Source: Acidobacteriota bacterium (GTDB lineage Bacteria; Acidobacteriota; Blastocatellia; Pyrinomonadales; Pyrinomonadaceae). From it: 64,000 nt of DNA. A model generated the notes under the pieces. The model worked only from the letters and a program-made list of their open reading frames with translations. It did not search any database and had not been told where the DNA came from. Shown here piece after piece: positions 1 to 8,802 of this stretch. The position numbers and the translations under genes are program-made. Location: assembly GCA_003385635.1 (NCBI GenBank), contig QQUY01000001.1, positions 310,001 through 374,000 of the forward strand, given 5' to 3'. Each line of letters opens with the position of its first letter. The stretch's first letter is position 1.

Positions 1-1056
1 CTGGATCTCTTCAAGGATCACCCTTACTTCATTCATCGACTGGTAGCGATGACGAGGCTCCCTGTTCAGGCATTTCATTATCAACCGAGAGAGAAGCTGC
101 GGGACTCTCGGGTTGATCTCGTTAACGTCCCGGGGTTCGGTCGTAAGAAGTTTGCTGACGACGGCGGCATAGTTATCACCCTCAAACGGCTTCCTGCCCG
201 TGACCGCTTCATACATCACAATGCCGAAACTGAAGATGTCAGTGCGACGATCGATCTGGCTTCCTTCCGCCTGTTCCGGTGACATGTACGACGGAGTACC
301 AAGCACCTGGCCGGTCTTTGTGAGATCGAGAGTCGAGGTGTTTTCGGCAATGTCCGCTTTTTCAAACCGGGCGAGTCCGAAATCCAGTATTTTCGGAACT
401 CCCGCCTCAGTGAGCATTATGTTTCCCGGTTTTATGTCACGGTGGATCACCCCCTTGTGGTGTGCGACAGACAGAGCGTCTGCGAGCGGGACAAAAAGCT
501 CAAGGAAAGTTCGAATATCAAGGCCGTCGGAAGGGATCGATTCGCCGAGCGGTCTGCCCTCGACATACTCCATCGTAATAAAGATCCTGTGCTCTTCGGT
601 CTCCTCCACCGAATAGACCGTCGCGACGTTGGGATGATTGATGTTTGCGGCCGCCTTGGCCTCGGTCTGAAACCTTCTGAAATAGTTTCCTGCGGAAGAA
701 AGTACAGGAGGCAGGGTCTTTAGTGCGACAAGCCTGTTTAGCCTGGGGTCTTTGGCGAGATAGACTTTGCCCATTCCCCCTTTTCCAAGGACCGAGACGA
801 CCTCGTACTGCCCGATCTTTTCACCGGGTTCTGATTCGCCCATTCCGTCATTTAGAAGATGATCGACGTCGCCCGCCACATTGCCGGTCATGAAGTTTCC
901 GGCCTGGTCGTTCGCAGCCAAAAGGGTTTCGACCTGATCGCGCAGTGAGGCATCTTCCCGGCAGGCGTCATCAAGAAACTTCTCCCGCTCACCAGTATCC
1001 AGTTCCAATGCTGACTGGAACACCTGGTTCACAAGCTGCCATCGTTCGGGGTTCAT
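1..1056 (-). CDS. Serine/threonine protein kinase, partial (3' end beyond window)
   Basis: Reading the minus strand from an ATG at 1056 gives an open frame of 352 codons that runs off the left edge. A short acidic N-terminal region of about 100 residues is followed by a Hanks-type kinase domain: glycine-rich loop GKGGMGKVYLAKD, the VALK lysine, HRDIKPGN catalytic loop, DFGLAR magnesium loop and a GTPSYMSPEQ activation segment. The kinase phosphorylates Ser/Thr on unknown targets; any C-terminal sensor or TPR region lies outside the window. It begins 59 bp after the ECF sigma factor on the same strand, so the two are probably co-transcribed, a pairing common in Acidobacteria and Planctomycetes. 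The start is chosen for its position; no strong ribosome binding site is seen. Confidence 0.93.
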   Translation of the reverse strand, partial: MNPERWQLVNQVFQSALELDTGEREKFLDDACREDASLRDQVETLLAANDQAGNFMTGNVAGDVDHLLNDGMGESEPGEKIGQYEVVSVLGKGGMGKVYLAKDPRLNRLVALKTLPPVLSSAGNYFRRFQTEAKAAANINHPNVATVYSVEETEEHRIFITMEYVEGRPLGESIPSDGLDIRTFLELFVPLADALSVAHHKGVIHRDIKPGNIMLTEAGVPKILDFGLARFEKADIAENTSTLDLTKTGQVLGTPSYMSPEQAEGSQIDRRTDIFSFGIVMYEAVTGRKPFEGDNYAAVVSKLLTTEPRDVNEINPRVPQLLSRLIMKCLNREPRHRYQSMNEVRVILEEIQ

Positions 1057-1114
1057 CAGGCCGTGTTCTCTTTCTCGAAATACGGGACCGCGGAGGGAGC
1101 CGGTTTAACGGCTG

Positions 1115-1684
1115 TCAGTCCTGCTTTAACTCCCGGAAGAGCCAGGCGCGCGCGACGCTCCAGTCCCGGCGAACGGTCCTTGAAGAGACTTCTAGGACCT
1201 CGGCGATTTCGTCTTCCGTCAGTCCGCCAAAATACTTCAACTCAACGATACGCCCCTGACGGTCATCGAGTTCGGTCAGCCGCGAAAGCGCCTCGTCCAA
1301 TGCAAGAAGGTCCGCCTCTTTTCTCTCGGCAACCGGCATTTCCTCGTCAAAGGTAACCTTATGGTCGCCGCCGCCCCGCTTCTGAGCGTTCTTGGCACGC
1401 GCAAAGTCAACCAGGATCCGCCGCATAAGCCTCGCTGACATGGCGAAAAAATGGTTCCTGTCCTGCCACCTGATGCGGCTCGAATCGATGAGCCGCATAT
1501 AGGCTTCGTTCACCAACGCGGTTGTCTGCAAGGTGTGGTCCGAACGCTGGCGTCGCATGTAAGCGTGGGCAAGCCTCCGGAGCTCGCTGTAGACGTATGG
1601 CATCAGCTTGTCCAAGGCATCCTTGTCGCCCTGTCCCCAGGCCACAAGCAACTGGGTGATCTCTTCTTGTGGTTCGCTGCTCAT
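1115..1684 (-). CDS. ECF-family RNA polymerase sigma factor (TIGR02999-like)
   Basis: 189 residues. The N-terminal half matches sigma-70 region 2 (ITQLLVAWGQGD, then LRRLAHAYMRRQR and ALVNEAYMRL). The C-terminal 50 residues match region 4 with the helix-turn-helix DEIAEVLEVSSRTVRRDW. The style (TLQTTALVNEAYMRL, HFFAMSARLMRRILVDFAR) is that of the ECF group often adjacent to protein kinases in Acidobacteria, TIGR02999/Sigma70_ECF. It would direct RNA polymerase to a dedicated promoter set. No anti-sigma factor is visible; the adjacent downstream kinase may control it by phosphorylation, as proposed for kinase-linked ECFs. Target promoters cannot be read from this window. Confidence 0.93.
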   Translation of the reverse strand: MSSEPQEEITQLLVAWGQGDKDALDKLMPYVYSELRRLAHAYMRRQRSDHTLQTTALVNEAYMRLIDSSRIRWQDRNHFFAMSARLMRRILVDFARAKNAQKRGGGDHKVTFDEEMPVAERKEADLLALDEALSRLTELDDRQGRIVELKYFGGLTEDEIAEVLEVSSRTVRRDWSVARAWLFRELKQD

Positions 1685-1881
1685 CTACCTCGCGAAGTCA
1701 CTGATTGTCGTCTGTTAAGTCTTTGTTCGGGCGACAGTTTACCACACAGCCCCTGCACCGTGGTTCGGCTTTCTCATTGACGATGACCGCTTTCAGCACC
1801 GGTTTGCGTCTTCGAGGTCGGTACAAGAGGGAACCATTTCCTTTCGGACCAAAAATTCATACCAGAAAAGGAGCACTAATA

Positions 1882-2391
1882 ATGGCAAACTTATACAGAT
1901 TTCACGACTGGGTCGAGATAAACGTCTCGGCTTCGGTAGGAAAGAACGCGGTAAACAACAAGGACGACGTCATCGTCGTACAGGCAATGCTGAAATACGC
2001 TCTTGAGTGGCGGACCTACTTCGGCTCTGCTCCATTCCCCAGGCCCACCGGAGCGGTAGACTCGGCTACGCTCGCTCTTATTCGCAAGTACCAGCAGTAT
2101 CTGCGCCGGACACGGGGTTCCAAGATCTCGGTCGACGGCAGGATCGATCCGGCGAAGGACCGTGCGGCATTCGGCAAAAAGGGGCAGTGGACGATACAGA
2201 TGCTCAATGGCGATGTCGCCGAAGGGTGGCTGGTTTGGGACAGGCCGGGAGATAACCCGATCCATTCCCTTTACATGGAGTATCCGGAGATTCGGAACGC
2301 GATCGGCGACAACATACCTGTTGGTAAACTTGGCTTAAGTCTCGAGCCGAGCAACAGGCCTGTTGGAACATTGAATCTGGGTCTCGAGTAA
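1882..2391 (+). CDS. Peptidoglycan-binding-like small protein, function unknown
   Basis: 169 residues from an ATG preceded by AAAAGGAG at a good distance. An upstream in-frame start at 1705 is possible but has no such site. Residues 15-105 (DVIVVQAMLKYAL, AVDSATLALIRKYQQYL, ISVDGRIDPAKD) have the rhythm of a PG_binding_1 fold: helix, a target-residue loop and a 'DGxxxP' segment. There is no signal peptide. The C-terminus carries a short near-duplicate, PVGKLGLSLE then PVGTLNLGLE. Cytosolic or non-classically exported; role unknown. It could belong to a secreted effector or phage-tail-like family, but nothing nearby supports that. Monocistronic, with a terminator-like hairpin just downstream. 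Confidence 0.75.
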   Translation: MANLYRFHDWVEINVSASVGKNAVNNKDDVIVVQAMLKYALEWRTYFGSAPFPRPTGAVDSATLALIRKYQQYLRRTRGSKISVDGRIDPAKDRAAFGKKGQWTIQMLNGDVAEGWLVWDRPGDNPIHSLYMEYPEIRNAIGDNIPVGKLGLSLEPSNRPVGTLNLGLE

Positions 2392-2415
2392 CAGTACGTG
2401 ATCTCAGAACTTCAA

Positions 2416-2456
2416 GGCCGCGGCTAGGGTTGCAACCCTCCGCGGTCATCCTTTTT
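2416..2456 (+). terminator. Hairpin terminator after the peptidoglycan-binding-like gene
   Basis: A GC-rich stem (CCGCGG with inner AGGGTTGCAACCCT) is followed by TCATCCTTTTT. It lies 25 bp after the stop codon at 2391 and is consistent with a rho-independent terminator, though the T-run starts a few bases after the stem. Confidence 0.6.
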
Positions 2457-2464
2457 GGGGAGTT

Positions 2465-2600
2465 TCTCAACCGAATGTCGCGCGACCGATCGATTGTCCG
2501 ACAAGCTTCAGCTTGTCGCTAAAGCGCGTGCGACATATCCATTGTCCACAAGCTTCAGCTTTCCGGACCCTTGAACTTTTGCCTGTCCTGTTTTGCCGCG
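2465..2600. repeat. Dispersed CAGCTTGTC palindromic repeat, copy 1
   Basis: Contains GACAAGCTTCAGCTTGTC, a near-perfect palindrome, and a second related arm CCACAAGCTTCAGCTTTCC about 50 bp on. Closely similar sequences occur at 7420-7484 and about 43345-43405, each between genes. No open frame with coding character lies here. Confidence 0.6.
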
Positions 2601-2681
2601 GCTCAACGTCTACAGTTCCGAGGGCGGTAACCTATCCGCACATAGATCAAATACCTTCATAATCAGAACAGGAGCAATGCT

Positions 2682-3746
2682 ATGAATATAGATCAGGACA
2701 AACTGCACGAACTTTTGGGTAAATTTGTAGGCGATCTCGGCGCGACCATGTCCGCAGGAACGATCGTGATAGGAGAGAAGCTCGGGCTTTACAAGGCGAT
2801 GGGCGGACCGAATGAGACGGTAACTGCAAAGGAGCTGGCTGCGCGTACCGATACCAATGAGCGGTATGTTCGCGAATGGTTGAATGCGCAGGCGTCGAGC
2901 GGCTACGTAGAGTATGACGCAGAATCGGACGCATATTACATGACGGACGAACAGGCGTTTGTCCTGACGAATGAGCACAGCGCAGCATATCTTCCAGGCG
3001 CATTCGTTCTTGCTACTTCTGCTTTGAAAGCTACGCCGAAGATCACCGAGAGATTCAAGACCGGCGAGGGATTGGGATGGCATGAGCACGACGAAGGGCT
3101 CTTTTGCGGAACGGAGCTGTTCTTCAGGCCGGGATATGCAACACATCTCATCAACGAATGGATCCCCTCCCTGCAGGGAATAGAAGAAAGATTAAAAGAA
3201 GGTGGAAAGATCGCTGACGTTGGATGCGGACACGGCGCTTCGACGATCCTCATGGCCCAGGCATACCCGAACTCGAAGATCTACGGTTTCGATTATCACG
3301 AAGAATCGATCAAGACCGCGCGGCGCAAGGCCGAAGAAGCCGGCGTTTCCGACAGGGTCACGTTCGAGGTCGCCAAATCGAAAGAATTCCCGGGTGAGGA
3401 CTACGATCTCGTTACGTTCTTCGACTGTCTCCACGACATGGGAGATCCTGTCGGCGCTGCCGCGCACGTCAAAGAATCGCTCTCGGAGGGCGGATCGTGG
3501 ATGATCGTTGAGCCCTTTGCCGGTGATAATGTCGAGGACAACCTGAACCCGGTCGGACGAATTTACTATTCGGCTTCAACGCTCATCTGCACCCCCGCTT
3601 CACTGTCTCAGGAAGTCGGTCTCGCTCTGGGTGCACAGGCAGGCGAGGAAAGGCTGAGGAATGTTGCCAGGGAAGGGGGTTTCGGGTCCCTCAAGAGGAC
3701 AGCAGAAACGCCGTTCAATATCATTCTCGAGGCCCGCGCAAGCTGA
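2682..3746 (+). CDS. Class I SAM-dependent methyltransferase with N-terminal winged helix
   Basis: 354 residues. Residues 25-95 form a winged-helix dimerisation-type domain (LGLYKAMGG, TAKELAARTDTNERYVREWL), as in the Rv2258c-like methyltransferases. Residues 175-300 form the Rossmann SAM fold, with motif I IADVGCGHGAS at about 178-187, an acidic residue after the second strand (IYGFDYHEESI) and motif IV VTFFDCLHDMGD. It transfers a methyl group from SAM to an unidentified small molecule. Start supported by ACAGGAGCA upstream. Apparently monocistronic, with a hairpin downstream; the substrate cannot be told from the sequence. Confidence 0.9.
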   Translation: MNIDQDKLHELLGKFVGDLGATMSAGTIVIGEKLGLYKAMGGPNETVTAKELAARTDTNERYVREWLNAQASSGYVEYDAESDAYYMTDEQAFVLTNEHSAAYLPGAFVLATSALKATPKITERFKTGEGLGWHEHDEGLFCGTELFFRPGYATHLINEWIPSLQGIEERLKEGGKIADVGCGHGASTILMAQAYPNSKIYGFDYHEESIKTARRKAEEAGVSDRVTFEVAKSKEFPGEDYDLVTFFDCLHDMGDPVGAAAHVKESLSEGGSWMIVEPFAGDNVEDNLNPVGRIYYSASTLICTPASLSQEVGLALGAQAGEERLRNVAREGGFGSLKRTAETPFNIILEARAS

Positions 3747-3772
3747 TATTGCTTCGGAGGAGAATGGCTGAG

Positions 3773-3800
3773 GCCGTCCGAGAGGGCGGCTTCTCTTGTT
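3773..3800 (+). terminator. Terminator after the methyltransferase gene
   Basis: GCCGTC and GGGCGGC form a short stem with a 5-nt loop, followed by TTCTCTTGTT. It sits 26 bp after the stop codon at 3746. Confidence 0.6.
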
Positions 3801-3929
3801 CAGGTACGTCCATCGAACCGCCGCGCCTGTCTGCCATTTGTCCTATCTTCACAATGAATCCCGTCAATAGATACGGGGCGATAATCGCCTCTGAGATCAT
3901 ATTTGGACAACAATGGAAGGAGAGTAATT

Positions 3930-4499
3930 ATGACCCAGCAATCAATGCAGGAAGAAAAGATTGTAAACGGCGTGAACGTGACAGACCTTTACAACACGAT
4001 TGACGCCGTTAACGAGCAGAGTGAGATCGCGAAGTTTCAGTTCAAGGCTTCGAACAGATGGATCAACGGAGCAAACAACAAGACCAGCGTGGACGAGTTC
4101 TACGGCGCTTGTGAGAACCACAGCCGCGAGGCACCTTTCACCTTTGAGAAGGACGAACCGCCGGTGCTGCTCGGAAGCGACAAGGGTGCGAATCCGGTCG
4201 AATACCTGTTCGCCGCGCTGGCGGGATGCCTCACAACGTCGCTTGTTTATCACGCTGCGGCGCGTGGGATAGAGCTCGACGAGATCGAGTCGACGTATGA
4301 AGGTGACATCGATCTACGCGGTTTCCTCGGTCTCGATGAGACAGTTCGAAACGGCTACCAAGGCATCACCGTGACATTCTCGATAAGATCGGACGCGCCG
4401 AGGGAGCAGCTTGAAGAGTTGGTAGAGCTTGCACAGCAGCGGTCGCCAGTATTTGACTGCGTTGCCAATCCCGTTCCTGTCAGCGCGAAGCTTGCTTAA
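3930..4499 (+). CDS. OsmC family peroxiredoxin-like protein
   Basis: 189 residues starting at the ATG with GGAAGGAG nine bases upstream; the TTG 27 bp earlier lacks a site. The conserved OsmC/Ohr core is present: a first half with APFTFEKDEPPVLLGSDKGANP, the helix EYLFAALAGCLTTSLVYHAAARGI carrying the first redox cysteine, and SPVFDCVANPVPV with the second cysteine near the C-terminus. Family members reduce organic hydroperoxides using these two cysteines, so a cytosolic role in peroxide defence is likely. The physiological reductant and substrate are not evident. Monocistronic on the plus strand; the converging histidine kinase ends 36 bp away. Confidence 0.92.
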   Translation: MTQQSMQEEKIVNGVNVTDLYNTIDAVNEQSEIAKFQFKASNRWINGANNKTSVDEFYGACENHSREAPFTFEKDEPPVLLGSDKGANPVEYLFAALAGCLTTSLVYHAAARGIELDEIESTYEGDIDLRGFLGLDETVRNGYQGITVTFSIRSDAPREQLEELVELAQQRSPVFDCVANPVPVSAKLA

Positions 4500-4534
4500 C
4501 GATCTGAACGCTTCTTTGAAAGGTAATCAAACCA

Positions 4535-5422
4535 TCACCGCGAGACGGGAAGTCTCACGATGAATGTGGAGCCGCGGTTCAGGCCGCGGCTTTTTACCAG
4601 GATCCTGCCTCCGTGAGATTCCACGATCGATCTGACGATGAACAATCCTAGGCCCGTCCCTTTCGGATCCGTGCGACCGTTGGCCGGGACCCTGTAAAAC
4701 CGCTTGAAAATGCTCTTGAGTTCTGAGGAAGGGATGCCGCGCCCCTTGTCCTTTACGTGGACCTCCACCATTCCTGTAGATCGAAGCCGGAACTTGACGG
4801 ACACCTCCGGATCATCTCCCGAATACTTTACGGCGTTATCGAGCAGATTAAGGAAAACCGTCTTCATTTCCTCGCTGTCAGCCTCGATCGGCAGTTCGTC
4901 GTTCGCATCCAATACGCGGATCGCGTCTTCCCCAAGGTGATACCTGCTTCTTATTTGGTCCGCGCACTCCGAAACAAGCTCCGGAATGTCTATCGGCGTT
5001 TGAACTATCCTCCGCGCCTTCTCGCGCGTTTTGCTGGCTGCCAGAACCTGTTCGACGGTTCCCAGGAGGCGATCGCTGTCAGCAAGCATGATGTCGTAAA
5101 ACTCTTCCTGTTTTTCTTTCGGAAGATCCCTCTGTTTCAAGGTCTGCAGGTATAGCCTGATCGAAGCGAGTGGCGTCTTGAGTTCGTGAGTTACCGAATT
5201 GAGAAACGCGTCCTGCTGTTCGTTCTTTCGGATCTCCCTGACAAGAAACGTTGTGTTCAGCACCAGGCCCGTTATAAGCAGGGCAAAGAAGATGATACCG
5301 AGAACGAGCAGCGCGATCTGCTGAAGGTTAAGGAGGATCCAGCCGACCTGCAGGGCAACGGCGAGTGCTATCAGCAGGACGCCGAGCACCACAAAGAAGA
5401 TCGTTGATTTTCTGCGCCTCAT
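4535..5422 (-). CDS. Membrane sensor histidine kinase, orphan
   Basis: 295 residues. Two membrane helices (about 8-32 and 36-60) with almost no extracytoplasmic loop, then a HisKA dimerisation domain with the phosphoacceptor in HELKTPLASIRL (His about 79). The HATPase domain has the N-box NLLDNAVKYS, G1 DKGRGIP and G2 GTGLGLFIV. The missing periplasmic sensor suggests it senses the membrane itself or a partner protein. No response regulator is encoded nearby. It lies 80 bp downstream of the desaturase on the same strand, with a terminator between them. A link to membrane-fluidity control is therefore only a suggestion. Confidence 0.92.
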   Translation of the reverse strand: MRRRKSTIFFVVLGVLLIALAVALQVGWILLNLQQIALLVLGIIFFALLITGLVLNTTFLVREIRKNEQQDAFLNSVTHELKTPLASIRLYLQTLKQRDLPKEKQEEFYDIMLADSDRLLGTVEQVLAASKTREKARRIVQTPIDIPELVSECADQIRSRYHLGEDAIRVLDANDELPIEADSEEMKTVFLNLLDNAVKYSGDDPEVSVKFRLRSTGMVEVHVKDKGRGIPSSELKSIFKRFYRVPANGRTDPKGTGLGLFIVRSIVESHGGRILVKSRGLNRGSTFIVRLPVSR

Positions 5423-5447
5423 CTACACGGAAAACTAATCGCCAGAT

Positions 5448-5477
5448 AAAAAAAAGGCAAAGCCGGAAGGCCTTGCC
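5448..5477 (-). terminator. Rho-independent terminator after the desaturase gene
   Basis: On the minus strand GGCAAGGCC, a short loop and GGCTTTGCC are followed by a run of eight T. This is one of the clearest terminators in the window, 25 bp beyond the desaturase stop. Confidence 0.85.
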
Positions 5478-5502
5478 CGATGATTTTAGCAGGAAGTTGT
5501 TG

Positions 5503-6372
5503 TTACGCGGCCTTCTTTAGCGGGACCGCTTCGTTCTTTCTTTCGTCCAGATCGAACCTATAGACATCTTTGAGCAATCCGGCCTTTTCGAGCAGATAGA
5601 TCTGGATCCAGTTGAAATCGACCTCGAACCACCGAAGCCCGTGCTTTGCCGATCTTGGATGTGCGTGATGGTTGTTGTGCCATCCCTCTCCAAAGGTTAT
5701 GGCTGCAACCAGAGGGTTGTTCGTGGAAGTGTCGCGGGTCTCAAACCTGCGGCTGCCCCACATGTGAGTCGCCGAGTTTACAAGCCAGGTCGCGTGCCAT
5801 CCCACGACCGTTCTGAAGAAAATGCCCCAAACGATCATCTGCCAGCCGCCGATCGCGAACAGCGCCAGGCCCACCACTACCGAGGTTGACCAGTAGTACT
5901 TCTCAATAGCTTCATTGAACGGGTCCTTCAAAAGATCAGGAGAGTACCTGCGGTGTTCTTCCATCTCATGGAGCTGAGCTTTTCCCTTGCAGATCCACCC
6001 AATATGCGACCATATGAACCCATTGTTCGGGCTATGAGGGTCCTTTTCGGTATCGGTGTATGCGTGGTGCATTCGATGGGTGGTCACCCACGCCAGCGGT
6101 CCGGCCTGTAGCGCCAATGTGCCGCAAAGTGTCAAAAACCTCTCGAACCATTGCGGAGCCTTGTACCCTCGGTGTGTCAGAAGACGGTGATAGCCAAGCC
6201 CTATGCCCAAACTGCCGGAGATCCACCAAAGGATCATGGCCGCAAGGAGATTTTGCCAGGAGAATGTGAAGAAAGCGGCAACGGCGATCACGTGAAATAT
6301 TGCGACTGCAATGATCGTATGCCAGTTGAATCCCCTTTCGCGCTTTGTATCGATCTTGATGACGTTTTCCAT
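5503..6372 (-). CDS. Acyl-CoA/acyl-lipid delta-9 desaturase
   Basis: 289 residues, an integral membrane di-iron fatty acid desaturase. Three histidine boxes are visible: HRLLTH (62-67), HRMHH (99-103) and HNNHH (232-236), the typical delta-9 pattern. Hydrophobic pairs at about 20-60 and 165-195 would place the boxes on the cytoplasmic face. It introduces a cis double bond in saturated acyl chains, adjusting membrane fluidity. The start has AGAGGT upstream. It is followed by a strong terminator and then the histidine kinase, and is divergent from the mscS-like gene. Bacterial length is normal; no cytochrome b5 domain is fused. Confidence 0.95.
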   Translation of the reverse strand: MENVIKIDTKRERGFNWHTIIAVAIFHVIAVAAFFTFSWQNLLAAMILWWISGSLGIGLGYHRLLTHRGYKAPQWFERFLTLCGTLALQAGPLAWVTTHRMHHAYTDTEKDPHSPNNGFIWSHIGWICKGKAQLHEMEEHRRYSPDLLKDPFNEAIEKYYWSTSVVVGLALFAIGGWQMIVWGIFFRTVVGWHATWLVNSATHMWGSRRFETRDTSTNNPLVAAITFGEGWHNNHHAHPRSAKHGLRWFEVDFNWIQIYLLEKAGLLKDVYRFDLDERKNEAVPLKKAA

Positions 6373-6505
6373 TTATACCTCTTGATCTGGATTGCGCGCG
6401 TTCTTTCGCGCCATCTTCGAGGCTAACAGGAATTGGCCGACAGCGGTGTAAGAATTCTGTAATAGCTTTCTTGCAGGCCTTTCGCATAGAATTCAAAGAA
6501 CCGAT

Positions 6506-7411
6506 ATGCAGAGCTTGTTGGCAGAATGGCTTTCCAACCCGACCGTCATCAGGGCTATCTCCGCCTTGATAGGCGTCCTCATCATCATTCTTGTGGCGAG
6601 GATCGCACGTTCCTCGATCACCCGATACGTGTCAGGAACGGACAGCAGGTACCGCCTGCGGAAGTTCATCACTTTCCTCGCATACATTCTGGTGGCGCTG
6701 ATGATCAGCCTGATCTTCAGCGATCAGCTCGGCAGCCTTACCGTGGCTTTCGGCGTGGCCGGCGCCGGCGTGGCGTTCGCTCTGCAGGAAGTTATCGCGA
6801 GCTTCGCCGGATGGTTTGCAATACATTTCGCCCAGTTCTACAAGACCGGCGACCGCGTCGAGGTCGGAGGCATAAAGGGCGACGTCATCGACATTTCGTT
6901 CCTGAGAACTATCCTTATGGAGATGCGAGAATGGGTGGACGGCGACCTCTACACCGGCAGGGTCGTGCGAGTCGCGAACAGCTTTGTCTTCAAGGCTCCG
7001 GTCTACAACTACTCAGGGGAGTTTCCCTTTCTTTGGGACGAGATAAAGATCCCGGTCAAGTACGGATGCGACCACAAACTTGCCAGGAAGCTCTTGATCG
7101 GTGTAGCCGACAAGGTCCTGGTCGACTACGCGAAAGAAGCCGCGGTGTCGTGGGAGGCGTTCTCGAAGAAGTTTTTGCTCGAAACGGCGATCACGGACCC
7201 TATGGTTTCGATGGTCGCGAACGACAACTGGATCGAATTCACGCTCCGTTATGTCGTCGATTACAAGAAGAGGCGTACAACCAAAGACCTGCTCTTTTCA
7301 ACGATCCTCGACGAGTTCTCCGCGACCGACGGTGCGGTCGAGATCGCCTCTGCGACCTTCCATCTGGTCGAGGCACCTCCGATAAATGTGAAGCTGAGCC
7401 AGGGAGCTTGA
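6506..7411 (+). CDS. Small-conductance mechanosensitive channel (MscS family)
   Basis: 301 residues. Three membrane helices lie within the first 100 residues. The third is the Gly/Ala-rich pore helix FGVAGAGVAFALQEVIASFAGW, followed by the beta-domain segment FYKTGDRVEVGGIKGDVIDISFLRT. The rest is a soluble C-terminal vestibule. It opens on membrane tension and protects against hypo-osmotic shock at the inner membrane. Divergent from the desaturase, with 133 bp between start codons that must hold both promoters. Monocistronic. Confidence 0.93.
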   Translation: MQSLLAEWLSNPTVIRAISALIGVLIIILVARIARSSITRYVSGTDSRYRLRKFITFLAYILVALMISLIFSDQLGSLTVAFGVAGAGVAFALQEVIASFAGWFAIHFAQFYKTGDRVEVGGIKGDVIDISFLRTILMEMREWVDGDLYTGRVVRVANSFVFKAPVYNYSGEFPFLWDEIKIPVKYGCDHKLARKLLIGVADKVLVDYAKEAAVSWEAFSKKFLLETAITDPMVSMVANDNWIEFTLRYVVDYKKRRTTKDLLFSTILDEFSATDGAVEIASATFHLVEAPPINVKLSQGA

Positions 7412-7419
7412 AACTCTGT

Positions 7420-7484
7420 CCGACACGCTTCAGCTTGTCGCAAAAAGGGTAAATCGGAAGGCGGTGCAAGCTAAAGCTCGCGCT
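7420..7484. repeat. Dispersed CAGCTTGTC palindromic repeat, copy 2
   Basis: Carries CGACACGCTTCAGCTTGTCG followed by GCAAGCTAAAGCTCGCGC, closely related to the sequences at 2465-2600 and about 43345-43405. It sits in the 74-bp gap between the converging mscS-like and mqnC genes and could act as a bidirectional terminator. Confidence 0.55.
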
Positions 7485-7485
7485 A

Positions 7486-8592
7486 TCAGGCTACCAAAGC
7501 CGGTTCTGCCTGGTTTGTACCCCGATCAACAAACCTGTAGAGAATGTCTCTTTGCCGGGGGGTGTAGCCGGCTTCGCCTATCTGATATCTGAGCTCTTTC
7601 TCGTTCGCGTGCGTATCGGCGCCGGCTGCCGAAACGACGTTCTCCTCGATCATTATCGAACCCATATCGTCGGCCCCGAATTTCAAAGCGGCTTGTCCAA
7701 GCTTGAGCCCCTGCGTAAGCCAGGAGGCCTGGATGTGAGTGATGTTGTCAAGAAAAAGCCTGGACACCGCCAGCATTTTCAAATAGTCGATGCCGGTTGG
7801 CTCCTTCGTGATCTTCTTACCGAGAGCAGTGTTTTCCCTCTGGAATGTCCATGGAATAAACGCGGTAAATCCTCCGGTGTCGTCCTGCAGATCCCGGATC
7901 TTTTGCAGATGACTGACCCTGTGGCTGACGTCGTCGCCAATACCGAACATCATCGTGGCTGTAGAACGAAGCCCGACGCTGTGTACAGCGCGCATTACAT
8001 CAAGCCACTCCTGGGAAGTGCATTTCGTCGATACTTTCTTCCTGACCTCATCAACCAGGATCTCCGCACCTCCGCCCGGCATTGAGTTGAGGCCGGCTTT
8101 TTTCAGCCGTTCCATTATCGTTTCGTAATCAAGGTCGCTGATCAGGTGAATGTTATGGATCTCCGGCGGTGAAAAGCAGTGAAGCTGAAAATCCGGGTAT
8201 TTCGCGTGCAAAGTGGTCAGCAGTTCCTCGTACCATTCGATATTGAAGTCGGGATGAAGACCGCCCTGCATAAGCACACCCGTTCCGCCCAGGGCGATCG
8301 TTTCGTCGATCCGTTTACAGATCTCCTCGATCGAATGCACGTAGGTATCGGGCTTTCCTGGTCGCCTGTAAAAAGCGCAAAACGTACAAACCACGTTGCA
8401 AACGTTCGTGTAGTTGATATTCCGGTCGATGATGTAGGTCACAACGTCCGGATCATTTTTCCGTTTCCGGACCTCGTCGGCCGCCAGACCTATCCGCACG
8501 TAGTCGTGAGATTCAAGCAATTCCGTGCACTCGTCTGCCGTCATTCTGCCCCCGGCCAGAACGTTATCGAGGATAGGTTGAATGTTTTTCAT
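7486..8592 (-). CDS. mqnC: Cyclic dehypoxanthinyl futalosine synthase, radical SAM
   Basis: 368 residues from an ATG preceded by AGAAGGA; a longer frame to 8700 has no ribosome site. The radical SAM cluster motif CxxxCxxC is CNVVCTFC (Cys 65, 69, 72), followed by FYRRPGKPDTYVHS as in the MqnC/MqnE/CofH group. MqnC cyclises dehypoxanthinyl futalosine, the third step of the futalosine menaquinone pathway. GGLHPDFNIEWYEELL and NSMPGGGAEIL fit MqnC rather than MqnE. Cytosolic, needs a [4Fe-4S] cluster. mqnA lies about 1.2 kb away on the same strand, supporting the call; mqnB and mqnD are not in this window. Confidence 0.93.
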   Translation of the reverse strand: MKNIQPILDNVLAGGRMTADECTELLESHDYVRIGLAADEVRKRKNDPDVVTYIIDRNINYTNVCNVVCTFCAFYRRPGKPDTYVHSIEEICKRIDETIALGGTGVLMQGGLHPDFNIEWYEELLTTLHAKYPDFQLHCFSPPEIHNIHLISDLDYETIMERLKKAGLNSMPGGGAEILVDEVRKKVSTKCTSQEWLDVMRAVHSVGLRSTATMMFGIGDDVSHRVSHLQKIRDLQDDTGGFTAFIPWTFQRENTALGKKITKEPTGIDYLKMLAVSRLFLDNITHIQASWLTQGLKLGQAALKFGADDMGSIMIEENVVSAAGADTHANEKELRYQIGEAGYTPRQRDILYRFVDRGTNQAEPALVA

Positions 8593-8802
8593 AGTCCTTC
8601 TTTCTGAAAAGACGTGCCTCAATCTGCAAATCGCTTTGCAATTTCCAAACGGAAACGAGCCCTGAATCCGATAAATGGGTCGATTCGAAGCCAGTCTCAA
8701 GTTCAGATCTTATAAAAACAATTTCTGTGCCTTGACTGACCTTTTTCAATTGATTTTTGCGCCTTTATTAATGAAGCAATTATACAGAGAGGCGAATTCA
8801 AT

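Noticed and set aside
2610-3146. Minus-strand frame of 178 codons opposite the methyltransferase
   Set aside because: It is antisense to a well-supported gene with a good ribosome site, and lacks recognisable protein features.
6526-7452. Long second plus-strand frame through the mscS-like gene
   Set aside because: It is a shifted-frame shadow rich in Arg and Gly, without any domain; the MscS reading has clear helices and motifs.
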